64,000 nt of DNA. Source: Imperialibacter sp965651695. Its GTDB lineage: Bacteria > Bacteroidota > Bacteroidia > Cytophagales > Cyclobacteriaceae. A model generated the notes under the pieces. The model was not told the DNA's origin, did no database searches, and saw nothing but the letters and a program-made list of their open reading frames with translations. Positions 15,390 through 24,579 of this stretch are shown here, piece by piece. Within the stretch, counting starts at the first letter, position 1. Each line of letters begins with the position of its first letter. The position numbers were made by a program, and so were the translations under genes. The stretch covers positions 1-64,000 of the forward strand of contig CBFGTI010000001.1 in NCBI GenBank assembly GCA_965651695.1, written 5' to 3'.

Positions 15390-16622
15390 ATGAAAGAGCT
15401 TTTAAAAAAGTTTGAAGAGAAGAAGCCCGAGATTGTATTTGAATGGAACGACCCCGATACAGGCGCTGAAGGATGGGCTGTAATAAACTCCTTAAGAGGG
15501 GGCGCCGCCGGAGGGGGAACCCGCATGCGGGCCGGCCTGGACAAGCAGGAAGTGGTATCGCTGGCCAAAACCATGGAAATAAAGTTTACCGTTTCGGGGC
15601 CGCAAATAGGAGGCGCCAAGTCGGGCATCAATTTCGATCCGGCCGACCCGCGCAAGCAGGAGGTGCTGGAGAAATGGTATAAGGCGGTATACCCGCTGCT
15701 AAAAAACTACTATGGCACCGGCGGCGATTTGAATGTTGATGAAATACATGAGGTAATTCCCATTACGGAGGAATACGGCCTGTGGCACCCGCAAGAGGGT
15801 ATAGTGAATGGTCACTATCAGCCAACCAAGCCTCATAAAATTCATAAGATCGGGAGGCTGCGGCAGGGAGTATCCAAAATACTGGAGGATCAGGAGTATG
15901 TACCCACCTCCGATAAGCGCTATACGGTAGCCGATATGATCACCGGTTTTGGCGTGGCTGAGTCGATCCGGCACTACTACAACCTGTGGGGTGGAGACAT
16001 CGCCACCAAGAGAGCGATTATCCAGGGCTGGGGAAACGTGGGAGCTACTGCAGCGCTGTACCTTGCCAAATATGGTGTGAAGGTGGTAGGCATTATCGAC
16101 CGGGTGGGTGGCATTATAGAACCGGCCGGAATGGGACTAGCGGAGATAAAGAAGCTTTTCTACGACAGAAACGGTAACAAACTGGTGGCGCCGGCGCTCA
16201 TGCCTTTTGAAGAGTGCAACCAGAAGATATGGGAAACGGATGCAGAAATATTTGTGCCGGCAGCAGCCTCCAGACTGGTAACTTATGAGCAGGCTGTAGC
16301 TATGGTGAACCGTAAGCTTGAGGTAGTTGCGGGTGGCGCCAACGTGCCTTTCAAAGACAAAGAAATTTTTTACGGCCCAATAGCCGAGTATGTCGACACC
16401 AATGTTTCCCTGATTCCCGATTTTGTTGCCAACTGCGGCATGGCGAGAGTTTTCGCCTACCTCATGGAAGGAAACGATGATACCAGCCTTACGGATGACG
16501 CAATCTTTAAGGATGTTTCTTACACAATAGAGCAGGCGCTGACTAAATCTTACCAGCTAAATAACCAGAAACAACAAATAGCTAAAACTTCTTTTGAAAT
16601 CGCTCTAAAACAACTTATTTAA
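15390..16622 (+). CDS. Glu/Leu/Phe/Val dehydrogenase
   Basis: Protein of 410 residues. The N-terminal dimerisation domain has the catalytic lysine region GPQIGGAKSGINFDP and the GTGGDLNVDEI segment with the catalytic aspartate. The C-terminal part is a NAD(P)-binding Rossmann domain (AIIQGWGNVGATAALYLAKYG) ending with ANCGMARVFAYLMEG. It catalyses reversible oxidative deamination of an amino acid to a 2-oxo acid plus ammonia. The family sequence does not by itself separate glutamate from branched-chain specificity. Two hairpins precede the start. The length is near the 410-430 residues usual for the group. Confidence 0.88.
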   Translation: MKELLKKFEEKKPEIVFEWNDPDTGAEGWAVINSLRGGAAGGGTRMRAGLDKQEVVSLAKTMEIKFTVSGPQIGGAKSGINFDPADPRKQEVLEKWYKAVYPLLKNYYGTGGDLNVDEIHEVIPITEEYGLWHPQEGIVNGHYQPTKPHKIHKIGRLRQGVSKILEDQEYVPTSDKRYTVADMITGFGVAESIRHYYNLWGGDIATKRAIIQGWGNVGATAALYLAKYGVKVVGIIDRVGGIIEPAGMGLAEIKKLFYDRNGNKLVAPALMPFEECNQKIWETDAEIFVPAAASRLVTYEQAVAMVNRKLEVVAGGANVPFKDKEIFYGPIAEYVDTNVSLIPDFVANCGMARVFAYLMEGNDDTSLTDDAIFKDVSYTIEQALTKSYQLNNQKQQIAKTSFEIALKQLI

Positions 16623-16718
16623 GAAGAAATTTAAGATAGCAAGCAACAAGGGGGAGCTAAAGGTGATTGTCCGGCAGCCCCCCTGTTTAATCTTCGACCT
16701 AACTTGAAAATCTTTTTA

Positions 16719-18239
16719 ATGAAAAGAATTGCGGTACTTTTTAGCCTGGCGTTAAGCCTTCTCTGGGTGATTCCCACCTCTGAAGCCAGGGCAGTTGATT
16801 CATCTGAGACCGGTTCCTATCAGGTGGGTTCTTTTACCGCAGAGAATTATGACGGATTTGATGCTCCCCTGCAGGAAGTACACCCACCCGCTGAGGTGCA
16901 TCCCACCGCCCCCGCCTGGCTGGTGATTCCTTTTGTGCTGCTGCTTCTTATGATTGCCACCGGGCCGCTATTTTATGAGCACTTCTGGCACAAAAACTAC
17001 CCGATAGTGGCCGTTGCGCTGGCAGCGCTGGTGGTTCTTTACTATCTGTTTGCTTTACACAATGTGCACAGCCCGGTACATGCCATGGCGGAGTATGTGC
17101 AATTTATAGCGCTGCTTACCGGGCTATTTGTTGCCAGTGGCGGAATAATGATTAACGTAGACAAGGAAGCGAAGCCTCTTACTAATGTAGTGCTTCTGAT
17201 TGTAGGTGCAGTGGTGTCTAACGTAATAGGCACCACAGGTGCTTCTATGCTACTTATCAGGCCGTTTATCCGGCTTAACAAAAATAGAATAAAGGCCTAC
17301 CACGTCATCTTCTTTATTTTCATGGTTAGTAATATAGGCGGCTCGCTCACCCCCATTGGCGACCCTCCATTATTTCTGGGCTTTTTGAAGGGCGTGCCTT
17401 TTTTCTGGACGATGGAGCACAACCTTTTGCCGTGGGCATTCGCCCTGGTGCTGCTCAGCGTTCTTTTCTACCTGATCGACAGAAATAACAAATCAGACTA
17501 TAGCTTCGGTGAAGATGTTCAAACCTTTACCGACAAGGTAACAATTACCGGAGCCCGAAACTTCGGCTGGCTTCTCATTATCGTGCTTTCGGTCTTTCTC
17601 GACCCCAACGTGGTAGAGTGGGTACCGGCCATTCACTACGACGGCCAAAAGTTTTCCTTCATCCGGGAGATAATAATGCTCACTACCGCATTCCTTTCCT
17701 TCCGCTTTGCTGAGAAAAAGGCACTCGAGGGCAACGACTTCAACTTTGAGCCCATAAGGGAAGTTGCCTTTATATTCATAGGCATATTTGGCACCATGAT
17801 GCCGGCCCTGGAGCTTGTAAGCAATTTTGCGCAGTCAGAATCGGGAGCTCAGCTAATTACACATAACACGCTGTACTGGGGTACAGGTACGTTGTCGGGT
17901 TTTCTGGATAATGCACCCACCTACATCAATTTCCTCACAGCTGCAATGGCCGCCGAGGGAGGCAGCATCAACAATATAAGCGAAGTAATAGCATTTGCCA
18001 GGGGTGGCATGTTTAACGACTCCGTGCTGTCGCTTCAGGCTATTTCTATTGCGTCGGTATTTTTTGGATCCATGACCTACATTGGCAACGGACCAAACTT
18101 TATGGTAAAATCTATTGCCGAGCAGATCGGAATAAAAATGCCCTCATTTTTCGGATATATCTTGCGGTTTTCAATTCCAATACTCATTCCGCTCTTCGTG
18201 CTGGTGTGGCTTATCTTCTTCTTTTTTCACCCTGTCTGA
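16719..18239 (+). CDS. nhaD: NhaD-type sodium:proton antiporter
   Basis: Protein of 506 residues. It has a cleavable-looking N-terminal hydrophobic stretch (MKRIAVLFSLALSLLWVIPT, then SEARA) followed by about 12 membrane segments. Motifs typical of NhaD in the ion-transporter superfamily are TTGASMLLIRPFIRLN, GGSLTPIGDPPLFLGFLKG, DNAPTYINFL and YIGNGPNFMVKSIAEQ. It should exchange Na or Li for protons and help at alkaline pH or high salt, consistent with a marine or saline habitat. The ATG at 16719 is chosen over a TTG five codons upstream. An imperfect GC-rich inverted repeat lies between the dehydrogenase gene and this one. Confidence 0.9.
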   Translation: MKRIAVLFSLALSLLWVIPTSEARAVDSSETGSYQVGSFTAENYDGFDAPLQEVHPPAEVHPTAPAWLVIPFVLLLLMIATGPLFYEHFWHKNYPIVAVALAALVVLYYLFALHNVHSPVHAMAEYVQFIALLTGLFVASGGIMINVDKEAKPLTNVVLLIVGAVVSNVIGTTGASMLLIRPFIRLNKNRIKAYHVIFFIFMVSNIGGSLTPIGDPPLFLGFLKGVPFFWTMEHNLLPWAFALVLLSVLFYLIDRNNKSDYSFGEDVQTFTDKVTITGARNFGWLLIIVLSVFLDPNVVEWVPAIHYDGQKFSFIREIIMLTTAFLSFRFAEKKALEGNDFNFEPIREVAFIFIGIFGTMMPALELVSNFAQSESGAQLITHNTLYWGTGTLSGFLDNAPTYINFLTAAMAAEGGSINNISEVIAFARGGMFNDSVLSLQAISIASVFFGSMTYIGNGPNFMVKSIAEQIGIKMPSFFGYILRFSIPILIPLFVLVWLIFFFFHPV

Positions 18240-18242
18240 CAA

Positions 18243-18269
18243 GAAAGCAGTAATGCTCTTACTGCTTTC
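18243..18269. terminator. Hairpin between convergent nhaD and lysC
   Basis: A perfect 11-base-pair inverted repeat (GAAAGCAGTAA with TTACTGCTTTC) closes a 5-base loop. It sits in the 43-base gap between the converging genes. There is no long T-run, but the position fits a shared terminator. Confidence 0.65.
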
Positions 18270-18282
18270 CGGTGCAACAGCC

Positions 18283-19602
18283 CTACAAATTGAAAAGACC
18301 TTTGTTGAGCGCCTTGAGGGTCTGTGTTTTATAAGTGGTTTCTATAAGAAGCGATATATTGTTTTTGCTTCCGCCATAAGAGATCATACGCAACGGTATA
18401 TCCTCCAGTGAAGCAAAAATGTCTTTGCCTACGCCCTTCTTATCTGCTACAAAATCGCCAACTATACATACTATCGATTGGTTTTTGTCCACCTCAATGG
18501 TACCGTATGGCTTTAGCTCTTCAATAATTTCATTGAGATGAGTTGAGTCGTCGATAGTGAGAGACACTGCCACTTCGGAAGTGGTAATCATATCGATAGA
18601 CGTTTTATACTTCTCAAAAACTTCAAATATCTTCCGCAAGAAACCATATGCCAGAATCATTCGCGTCGACTTGATCTTGATAGCTGTAATGCCGTCTTTC
18701 ACAGCAATGGCCTTAATGGCATCCGGGTTTTTATTGGAAGTGATCAGCGTGCCTTTGGCGGGAGGATTCAGGGTATTTTTAAGGCGCACCGGCACGTTTT
18801 TTTGTTGAGCTGGGATAATACAGGTTGGGTGGAGGATTTTGGCACCGAAGTAAGCCAGCTCGCTAGCCTCTTCAAACGACAGCTCAGCTATAGGCATAGT
18901 GTTTTCTACAATGCGGGGGTCGTTGTTGTGCATACCGTCAATATCGGTCCATATCTGCACTTCCTCCGCTTTAATGGCCGCTCCCACAATCGTGGCAGTG
19001 TAGTCGCTCCCGCCTCTTTTCAGGTTGTCAACACCGCCGGAATGGTTACGACAAATATACCCCTGGGTTACCACAATGCTGTTTTTGTCAATACCGTCGA
19101 GAATGCGGTTGAGTTTCTCAGAAATGAGGTCCATATCCGGCTCTTCATTTTCTTTGAGGTACATAAAGTCGAGGGCTGAAAGCAGATGCGACGGCACCTC
19201 TATTTCTTTAAGGTAGGTGTGGAAAAGATTGGTTGAAATAATCTCGCCCTGCGCCACAAGCAATTTATTCACCTTACCATAAAAAGGCTGCTTGATGTAA
19301 GTTTCGATTTGCTGAAAATACCGGTCGATCAGCTCCATACCCTCCTTTTTACCAGCTTCGGTGGCATAGAGGTCGTTCACAAAAACCTGGTACTGGGCAT
19401 GCAGCTTTCCCGTCTTTTCAAGAGCGGCGTCGATGTTGCCGTTAGCTAGTTCATCGGAAATGGCGATAAGGTCGTTGGTGGTGCCCGATACGGCACTTAG
19501 TACCACTATTTTAGGCCCTTCCACACTCAGCACTATGTCTTTCACAGACCGCATCCGCTCTGGCTTACCCACGGAGGTGCCTCCAAATTTTAATACAATC
19601 AT
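18283..19602 (-). CDS. lysC: Aspartate kinase
   Basis: Protein of 439 residues. It begins MIVLKFGGTSVGKPERMR (nucleotide-binding KFGGTSVG) and has the substrate region NLKRGGSDYTATIVGAA and WTDIDGMHNNDPR. From about residue 300 it carries two ACT domains (ITAIKIKSTRMILAYGFLRK onward) that sense end products such as lysine or threonine. There is no homoserine dehydrogenase domain, so it is the monofunctional form that makes aspartyl phosphate for lysine, threonine and methionine synthesis. It follows ribH by 15 bases on the same strand and is likely co-transcribed with it. Confidence 0.93.
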   Translation of the reverse strand: MIVLKFGGTSVGKPERMRSVKDIVLSVEGPKIVVLSAVSGTTNDLIAISDELANGNIDAALEKTGKLHAQYQVFVNDLYATEAGKKEGMELIDRYFQQIETYIKQPFYGKVNKLLVAQGEIISTNLFHTYLKEIEVPSHLLSALDFMYLKENEEPDMDLISEKLNRILDGIDKNSIVVTQGYICRNHSGGVDNLKRGGSDYTATIVGAAIKAEEVQIWTDIDGMHNNDPRIVENTMPIAELSFEEASELAYFGAKILHPTCIIPAQQKNVPVRLKNTLNPPAKGTLITSNKNPDAIKAIAVKDGITAIKIKSTRMILAYGFLRKIFEVFEKYKTSIDMITTSEVAVSLTIDDSTHLNEIIEELKPYGTIEVDKNQSIVCIVGDFVADKKGVGKDIFASLEDIPLRMISYGGSKNNISLLIETTYKTQTLKALNKGLFNL

Positions 19603-19617
19603 TTTAATATAATAGGT

Positions 19618-20094
19618 TTAGAATCCAAGCATTTTAATGGCAGTAATGGCCGCCTCGTCTCCTTTGTTGCCGTGCTTGCCTCCTGCTCTTTCCAAAGCTT
19701 GTTTTTTATTGTTGGTGGTTAAAACTCCGAAAATAACGGGCTTGTCAAATTTGAGACCCACTTCGGTAATTCCCGTTGCCACTGCCTGGCAAATAAAATC
19801 GAAGTGTCGGGTATCGCCCTGGATGACGCAGCCGAGGCAGATAACCGCATCAACCGAGTCGTCTTTGGCAAGCCATTGTGCTCCGAGGCTGAGTTCGAAG
19901 CTGCCCGGCACATTTTTACGAACGATGTTTTCTTTCTGCACCCCATTGGCAAGCAACGTAGTGTAAGCACCCTGAAACAGGGCTTCTGTTATCTCCTCAT
20001 TCCATTCGGAAACTACCACGCCAAACTTCCTCGCGGCCATGTCCTTTATATTTTTACCGGAATAAGAACTTAAGTTTTTCTCAGAAGAGGCCAT
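19618..20094 (-). CDS. ribH: 6,7-dimethyl-8-ribityllumazine synthase
   Basis: Protein of 158 residues. It has VVVSEWNEEITEALFQGA (the aromatic in the substrate loop is Trp), VPGSFELSLGAQWLAK, VICLGCVIQGDTRHFDFIC with the catalytic histidine, and FGVLTTNNKKQALERAGGKHGNKGDEA. It joins the ribitylamino uracil and dihydroxybutanone phosphate in the penultimate step of riboflavin synthesis. No other rib gene lies in the window. It starts just after a terminator, so its promoter must be within the short gap or read-through must occur; lysC follows after 15 bases. Confidence 0.94.
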   Translation of the reverse strand: MASSEKNLSSYSGKNIKDMAARKFGVVVSEWNEEITEALFQGAYTTLLANGVQKENIVRKNVPGSFELSLGAQWLAKDDSVDAVICLGCVIQGDTRHFDFICQAVATGITEVGLKFDKPVIFGVLTTNNKKQALERAGGKHGNKGDEAAITAIKMLGF

Positions 20095-20118
20095 ACTTTA
20101 CTTTTTTTACAATAAAAA

Positions 20119-20142
20119 AGGGATAAAGTTTTCTTTATCCCT
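20119..20142 (-). terminator. Rho-independent terminator of the TPR membrane-protein gene
   Basis: A perfect 10-base-pair stem (AGGGATAAAG with CTTTATCCCT) with a 4-base loop. On the minus strand it ends in a run of six T. It lies 24 bases after the TPR gene and 24 bases before ribH. Confidence 0.88.
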
Positions 20143-20166
20143 CCTTCTGCCGATGTTCTCCATCAA

Positions 20167-20886
20167 CTAGTTCGAAGCGAGGGCTTCCAGCCTTGCCTTA
20201 TGTTTCCTGGCGTCCTGGTACTCAGCGGCCCCGTAAAATTTATCTACAATGGTTGTGTAACATTTCAAAGCGGCATTCAGGTCGCCCAGCTTTTCGTAAG
20301 CAATTGCCGCCTTGGTTAAGTAAACCGGCGTAAATTGCTTGTTGGGTTTATAGTCGGCAGCTTTCTGGTAGAGGTCAGCCGCTTTCTCAACCTCACCAAG
20401 CTCCATATGTGCATCGCCCGTTAGCGAATATGCTCTCGCCTGAAGAAGATCGTCGTCGGCATCAAAGGCTTTCAGGTAGCGAATGGCAGACTCGTAGTCG
20501 CCAAGTTTTAGGTACGTAGCACCCGCATAAAAATTGGCCAGATTGCCAACCTTTGTGCTGCCGTACTGGTCAATTATATCGAGAAACCCGTAGTTGTTGC
20601 CATCTCCGTTTAATGCAAGCCCGAGGCTATCGGCCTCAAAGTAATACACAGCCTGGTATACCTCTCTTTGCGCGGCCTCGTTTTGGTTGGATTGATAGTA
20701 ACTGTAGAAAATAAAAGCAGCAACAATAAGAACCAGCACACCGCCTATGCCAAATACCATTTGCTTGTTCTTCTCAAGGAATTCTTCAGTGCCAGAAAGC
20801 CTTTGAGCAAGAGCTTCCGGACTTTCCAACAACTCATTACCCTTCTCTGATCCCTTTCTGCCGGTAGCCTTTTTCTTGTTAGCCAT
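20167..20886 (-). CDS. Membrane-anchored tetratricopeptide-repeat protein (YfgM-like)
   Basis: Protein of 239 residues. A Lys-rich cytoplasmic start (MANKKKATGRKGSEKG) is followed by one membrane segment (about 44-64, MVFGIGGVLVLIVAAFIFYSYY). After it come TPR repeats such as NLANFYAGATYLKLGDYESAIRYLKAF and ARAYSLTGDAHMELGEVEKAADLY. This single-pass, TPR-outside layout matches YfgM/BamD-neighbour proteins that work with export chaperones; the link is by architecture only. The ATG at 20886 (MANKKK) is favoured over an upstream ATG because the longer form adds an unlikely second hydrophobic start. It diverges from the GH20-like gene. Confidence 0.8.
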   Translation of the reverse strand: MANKKKATGRKGSEKGNELLESPEALAQRLSGTEEFLEKNKQMVFGIGGVLVLIVAAFIFYSYYQSNQNEAAQREVYQAVYYFEADSLGLALNGDGNNYGFLDIIDQYGSTKVGNLANFYAGATYLKLGDYESAIRYLKAFDADDDLLQARAYSLTGDAHMELGEVEKAADLYQKAADYKPNKQFTPVYLTKAAIAYEKLGDLNAALKCYTTIVDKFYGAAEYQDARKHKARLEALASN

Positions 20887-21017
20887 TTGTCCTAATCTTT
20901 TGAGGTCGCAAAGATATATTTTTTTCGATAAAACAAAGACAATCAGCACTTAAATAGCCATAATATTTTAAGAGCCCAAACCCTCATGCCAAAACCGCTC
21001 ATCACCTTTAAAATCGA

Positions 21018-21052
21018 TTGTGTGCGCAAACACTACTTTTTTATTATATTTG
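21018..21052 (+). promoter_or_regulatory. Candidate promoter of the GH20-like/nagX pair
   Basis: TATATTTG at 21045-21052 is a full match to the Bacteroidota -7 box. A TTG at 21018-21020 lies 24 bases upstream, a little further than the common 19-21. The start codon follows 33 bases after the -7 box. Confidence 0.45.
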
Positions 21053-21084
21053 ATAGCACCTGCCACATTTGCTGTAAACCACCA

Positions 21085-22176
21085 ATGAAAAAAATTATTT
21101 TCCTTCTGCTTTTTTTAACTTCCGTGGGCATTCAGGCTCAGCCGCTCGACTCCATCATGCCTGTGCGGGGCCTGGCGATCGTGGCACCACGAAAAGCCGG
21201 TCTGGAGAAGTTCATCCGATTTATGGAACAGGAACTGGTAGCTCATAACGTGAACACGCTCGTACTGAGAGTCGACTGGAACTACCAATATAAATCCTAC
21301 CCAAACCTGGGCGAAAAGGACGGCCTGTCGCAACAGGACGTAAAAATGCTTGTGAAAGCAGCCAAAAGGTCGGGCATCAGGCTCATACCGCAGATCAACC
21401 TGCTGGGGCACCAATCGTGGGCTGCCACCACATACTCGCTATTGAGAGATTTTCCTCAATTTGACGAAACGCCGCATGTAAAAATGCCTGAAAAATACGA
21501 ATGGCCAAACGCCGACGGGCTATACTGTAAAAGCTACTGCCCGCTGCACCCCGAAGTGCACGGCGTGGTGCTTTCCCTGGTCGACGAAATTATGGATGCG
21601 TTTGAAGCCACCGCCTTTCACGCAGGCATGGATGAAGTGTTCTATATTGGCGACGACAAGTGCCCAAGATGCCAGGGGAAAGACAAAGCTGAGCTGTTTG
21701 CCGGAGAAGTACGCACCATTAGAGACCACCTTTCCGGCAGAGGGCAGCAGCTTTGGATATGGGGCGACAGATTGCTTGACGGAAGCATTACCGGCCTTGG
21801 GATGTGGGAAGCCAGCATGAACAATACCCACCGCGCTGTAGACATGATTCCCAAAGACGTGGTAATTTGCGACTGGCATTACAACCGGGCCGAACCCACG
21901 GCGGCTTACCTCGCCATGAAGGGACTTTCGGTAATTACATGCCCCTGGAATAAACCCGAGCCCGCTGCAAAACAGGTGGAGCAGACAATTGCACTCCGCA
22001 ACAATGGGAATGACACGTTGAAAAAAAGATACCTTGGAATGATGCACACCGTGTGGTCGTCTGCCGATCAGTTCATAGATAAATACTATGAGCAGAAGGA
22101 AAAAGGAACCACTGGCGACGGGCAGGTGGATTGCTTCAACGCCATGTTTTCGTCTATCAACGGCAAGGCCCAGTAA
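21085..22176 (+). CDS. GH20-like hexosaminidase-family protein
   Basis: Protein of 363 residues with a signal peptide (about 1-19, ending GIQAQ). The body resembles the TIM barrel of family 20 beta-N-acetylhexosaminidases: LIPQINLLGHQSWA matches the Pro-x-x-x-x-x-GH strand, and the FHAGMDEVFYIGD strand carries an adjacent Asp183-Glu184 pair like the catalytic DE of GH20. It lacks the N-terminal GH20b domain and is short for the family (usually over 500 residues). It likely acts on N-acetylhexosamine-containing glycans in the periplasm. A NagX-type gene follows after 8 bases, which supports an aminosugar role. Confidence 0.75.
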   Translation: MKKIIFLLLFLTSVGIQAQPLDSIMPVRGLAIVAPRKAGLEKFIRFMEQELVAHNVNTLVLRVDWNYQYKSYPNLGEKDGLSQQDVKMLVKAAKRSGIRLIPQINLLGHQSWAATTYSLLRDFPQFDETPHVKMPEKYEWPNADGLYCKSYCPLHPEVHGVVLSLVDEIMDAFEATAFHAGMDEVFYIGDDKCPRCQGKDKAELFAGEVRTIRDHLSGRGQQLWIWGDRLLDGSITGLGMWEASMNNTHRAVDMIPKDVVICDWHYNRAEPTAAYLAMKGLSVITCPWNKPEPAAKQVEQTIALRNNGNDTLKKRYLGMMHTVWSSADQFIDKYYEQKEKGTTGDGQVDCFNAMFSSINGKAQ

Positions 22177-22184
22177 CTCCAGCC

Positions 22185-23372
22185 ATGAATACGCCTGCAC
22201 TCCGGCTTTCATCCATCGACATCTTTCGGGCCTTCACCATGCTGCTAATGATCTTTGTGAACGACCTCTGGACCTTGTCGAACATTCCCGAATGGCTCGG
22301 CCACAAAGAGTTTGGTGAAGACGGGCTAGGGCTCGCCGATGTAGTTTTTCCTGCCTTTCTGTTTATTGTGGGGCTTTCAATTCCGATGGCTATCAGGGCA
22401 AGGCGAGCGAAAGGAGACACCAATACGCAAATCATTGTTCACATTGCCAAAAGGAGCTTCGCCCTTGTAGTAATGGGCGTATTTATGGTGAACCTGGAGA
22501 ACATAAATGGCGAGCTGGTTCCCATTGGCAAAAGAGCGTGGCAAATAATGATGGCCATGGCCTTTATACTGATTTGGAACGACTATCCTGAGAAAAAAGC
22601 ATTTAAGAAAATTCCGGAATGGGTACTGCAAGCTGCCGGCGTGATAGTGCTGGCCGCTTTGGCCGCAATTTACAAGAGTGGGAGCATCGCAAATCCAGAG
22701 TGGATGAAAGTGCATTGGTGGGGCATTCTCGGCCTTATTGGCTGGGCCTATTTTTTTTCTTCGCTGATCTATTTGTGGATAGGCGACCGAATTGTTTTGC
22801 TGTCGGGAATTGTGGTTTTGTTCTACCTATTCAATGTGAATGAAAAAACAATGTGGCTGGGAAATATCCCCCGCTGGGTACTGGTAGTGAATGCTTCGAA
22901 CCACGCCAGCGTGCTAAGCGGAATCCTGGCCAGTCTGTTACTTACCTTAACACGTGAAAAAAATCGCCCCGCCGGCTTTTTCATTGGCAGCGTGAGTGTA
23001 GCGCTGGCCCTCTTTGCGTTTGGGTTTCTTACCAGGCCAGCATGGGGCATCGCCAAACTGGGAGCCACACCGTCGTGGACGGCCATTTGTGCAGGAATAA
23101 GTTTTTTGACTTTCGCTGGATTCTATTTTGCTGCCGACCGGCTTGGATGGGTGCGGTGGGCCAGCATCATAAAACCGGCAGGAAGAAGCACCCTCACGTG
23201 TTACCTTGTTCCCTACTGGTTCTATCCTGTTTTTCTTTCGACCGCCGCCGTTGTTTTACCCGCCGCCATGTTTCAGGGGGTGTTAGGTATTGCAAAGTCG
23301 CTACTTTTTGCCCTGGTTGTTATTTGGATAACCGGCTTGCTGGAGAAGGTTAATATCCGGCTTAAGATCTGA
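22185..23372 (+). CDS. nagX: NagX/HGSNAT-like membrane protein (DUF5009 type)
   Basis: Protein of 395 residues with about ten membrane segments. The start LRLSSIDIFRAFTMLLMIFVND matches the N-terminal helix of the heparan-alpha-glucosaminide acetyltransferase-like family, and GLGLADVVFPAFLFIVGLSIPMA is its second conserved stretch. Bacterial members are called NagX in N-acetylglucosamine gene clusters, where they are proposed to help uptake or acetylation of GlcNAc. The gene begins 8 bases after the GH20-like gene, so both are one transcript and probably one pathway. The symbol is given from family and context, not from experiment. Confidence 0.75.
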   Translation: MNTPALRLSSIDIFRAFTMLLMIFVNDLWTLSNIPEWLGHKEFGEDGLGLADVVFPAFLFIVGLSIPMAIRARRAKGDTNTQIIVHIAKRSFALVVMGVFMVNLENINGELVPIGKRAWQIMMAMAFILIWNDYPEKKAFKKIPEWVLQAAGVIVLAALAAIYKSGSIANPEWMKVHWWGILGLIGWAYFFSSLIYLWIGDRIVLLSGIVVLFYLFNVNEKTMWLGNIPRWVLVVNASNHASVLSGILASLLLTLTREKNRPAGFFIGSVSVALALFAFGFLTRPAWGIAKLGATPSWTAICAGISFLTFAGFYFAADRLGWVRWASIIKPAGRSTLTCYLVPYWFYPVFLSTAAVVLPAAMFQGVLGIAKSLLFALVVIWITGLLEKVNIRLKI

Positions 23373-23378
23373 AAGCAA

Positions 23379-23405
23379 AAAAGCCACCCGTCGTGGGCAG
23401 CTTTT
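23379..23405 (-). terminator. Terminator between nagX and pdhA
   Basis: Six outer pairs (AAAAGC with GCTTTT), a two-by-two CA/CA internal loop, three C-G pairs and a 5-base loop. On the minus strand it ends in a run of T, so it best serves pdhA, but it may also end the converging nagX transcript. Confidence 0.6.
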
Positions 23406-23431
23406 CTCGTTATTTTACAGGCTGGCAAAGG

Positions 23432-24463
23432 CTATTCCATCAAATACGGGTAGTCCTGCTGCGCATACACGTCCTTCAGCGCTTCGGAAGGATCGGGCCA
23501 TGCGGAATCTTCGGAGAACTGAACCGTTTCAGCTACCTGCTCTTTGATTTTCTCATCAATAGCGTCCAGATCAGCCTCTTTCGCCACCTTCTGATCCAGA
23601 ATGAGTTTTCTCACCTGTTCGATAGGGTCTTTCAGGCGATATTCTTCCACTTCTTCCTTCGTGCGGTATTTGGCAGGGTCCGACATGGAGTGCCCTTTGT
23701 AGCGATACGTCCTGAGTTCCAGCAGCGTAGGGCCATCACCTTTGCGGGCCCTTTCAGCAGCTTCGGCAAATGCGTGGTGCACCTCCACCACCGACATGGC
23801 ATCGACCGGGAAGCTGGGCATATCATAGGCAGAACCGAGTTTGTACAGCTCTGTTACGTTTGAAGTACGTTTCACTGAAGTACCCATGGCATAACCGTTG
23901 TTTTCGATGGCGAAAATAACCGGCAGCTTATAAAACATGGCCAGGTTAAGCGCCTCGTGGAAGGCACCCTGTCTTACGGCGCCGTCGCCCATGTAGGTTA
24001 CGCATAGTTTGCCGGTTTTAAGGTATTTTTCGGCAAATGCTATACCGGCACCAAGGGGAATTTGCCCACCCACAATACCATGCCCGCCAAAAAAGCCTTT
24101 TTCTTTATCGAACATGTGCATTGAGCCACCTTTGCCCTTCGAAATGCCCGTTTCTTTGCCGTATAGCTCGGCCATAATGGCCTTAGGATCTGAACCCAGC
24201 CCAATAGGATGCGCATGATCGCGGTAAGCTGTAATGTACTTATCTCCGGGCTCAAGGGCCGAAATAGCACCGGCCACACATGCTTCCTGGCCAATGTAAA
24301 GGTGGCAAAAGCCTCTTATTTTTTGCTGTCCATACAGCTGGCCGGCCTTTTCCTCGAACTTCCTCATGAGCTGCATGGTTTCGTACCAGAACATGTAGGT
24401 CTCTTTTGAGAAGTTGTCCTTCGCTTTTACTTTTGCCTTTGCCTTATCTTTTACACTCGCCAT
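23432..24463 (-). CDS. pdhA: Pyruvate dehydrogenase E1 component, alpha subunit
   Basis: Protein of 343 residues. Conserved regions are RGFCHLYIGQEACVAGA, AYRDHAHPIGLG, ETGISKGKGGSMHMFD, FGGHGIVGGQIPLGAGIA and the thiamine diphosphate motif YMGDGAVRQGAFHEALNLA. The regulatory-loop-like YRYKGHSMSDPAKYRTKEE follows. With a separate beta subunit it decarboxylates pyruvate and passes acetyl groups to the E2 lipoyl domain. No beta or E2 gene is adjacent. The ATG at 24463 (MASVKDK) is chosen; the charged KDKAKAKVKAKD run that follows is unusual but lies before the conserved domain. A promoter on this strand overlaps the recF start. Confidence 0.93.
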   Translation of the reverse strand: MASVKDKAKAKVKAKDNFSKETYMFWYETMQLMRKFEEKAGQLYGQQKIRGFCHLYIGQEACVAGAISALEPGDKYITAYRDHAHPIGLGSDPKAIMAELYGKETGISKGKGGSMHMFDKEKGFFGGHGIVGGQIPLGAGIAFAEKYLKTGKLCVTYMGDGAVRQGAFHEALNLAMFYKLPVIFAIENNGYAMGTSVKRTSNVTELYKLGSAYDMPSFPVDAMSVVEVHHAFAEAAERARKGDGPTLLELRTYRYKGHSMSDPAKYRTKEEVEEYRLKDPIEQVRKLILDQKVAKEADLDAIDEKIKEQVAETVQFSEDSAWPDPSEALKDVYAQQDYPYLME

Positions 24464-24579
24464 TATCGGAATAGTTTCTTGTCTAACAGTTGTAATCGAA
24501 AAAAATTTAAGATACTTATGCCTCCCCAATGGAAGGCCCGGTTTTACCCCCGCAAAATAAGTAAATTGCCTTCATACCA

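Noticed and set aside
16646..16688. Imperfect GC-rich inverted repeat between the dehydrogenase gene and nhaD
   Set aside because: The arms (AACAAGGGGGAGCT and AGCCCCCCTGTT) pair only with bulges and the T-tract is weak, so it is not listed as a terminator.
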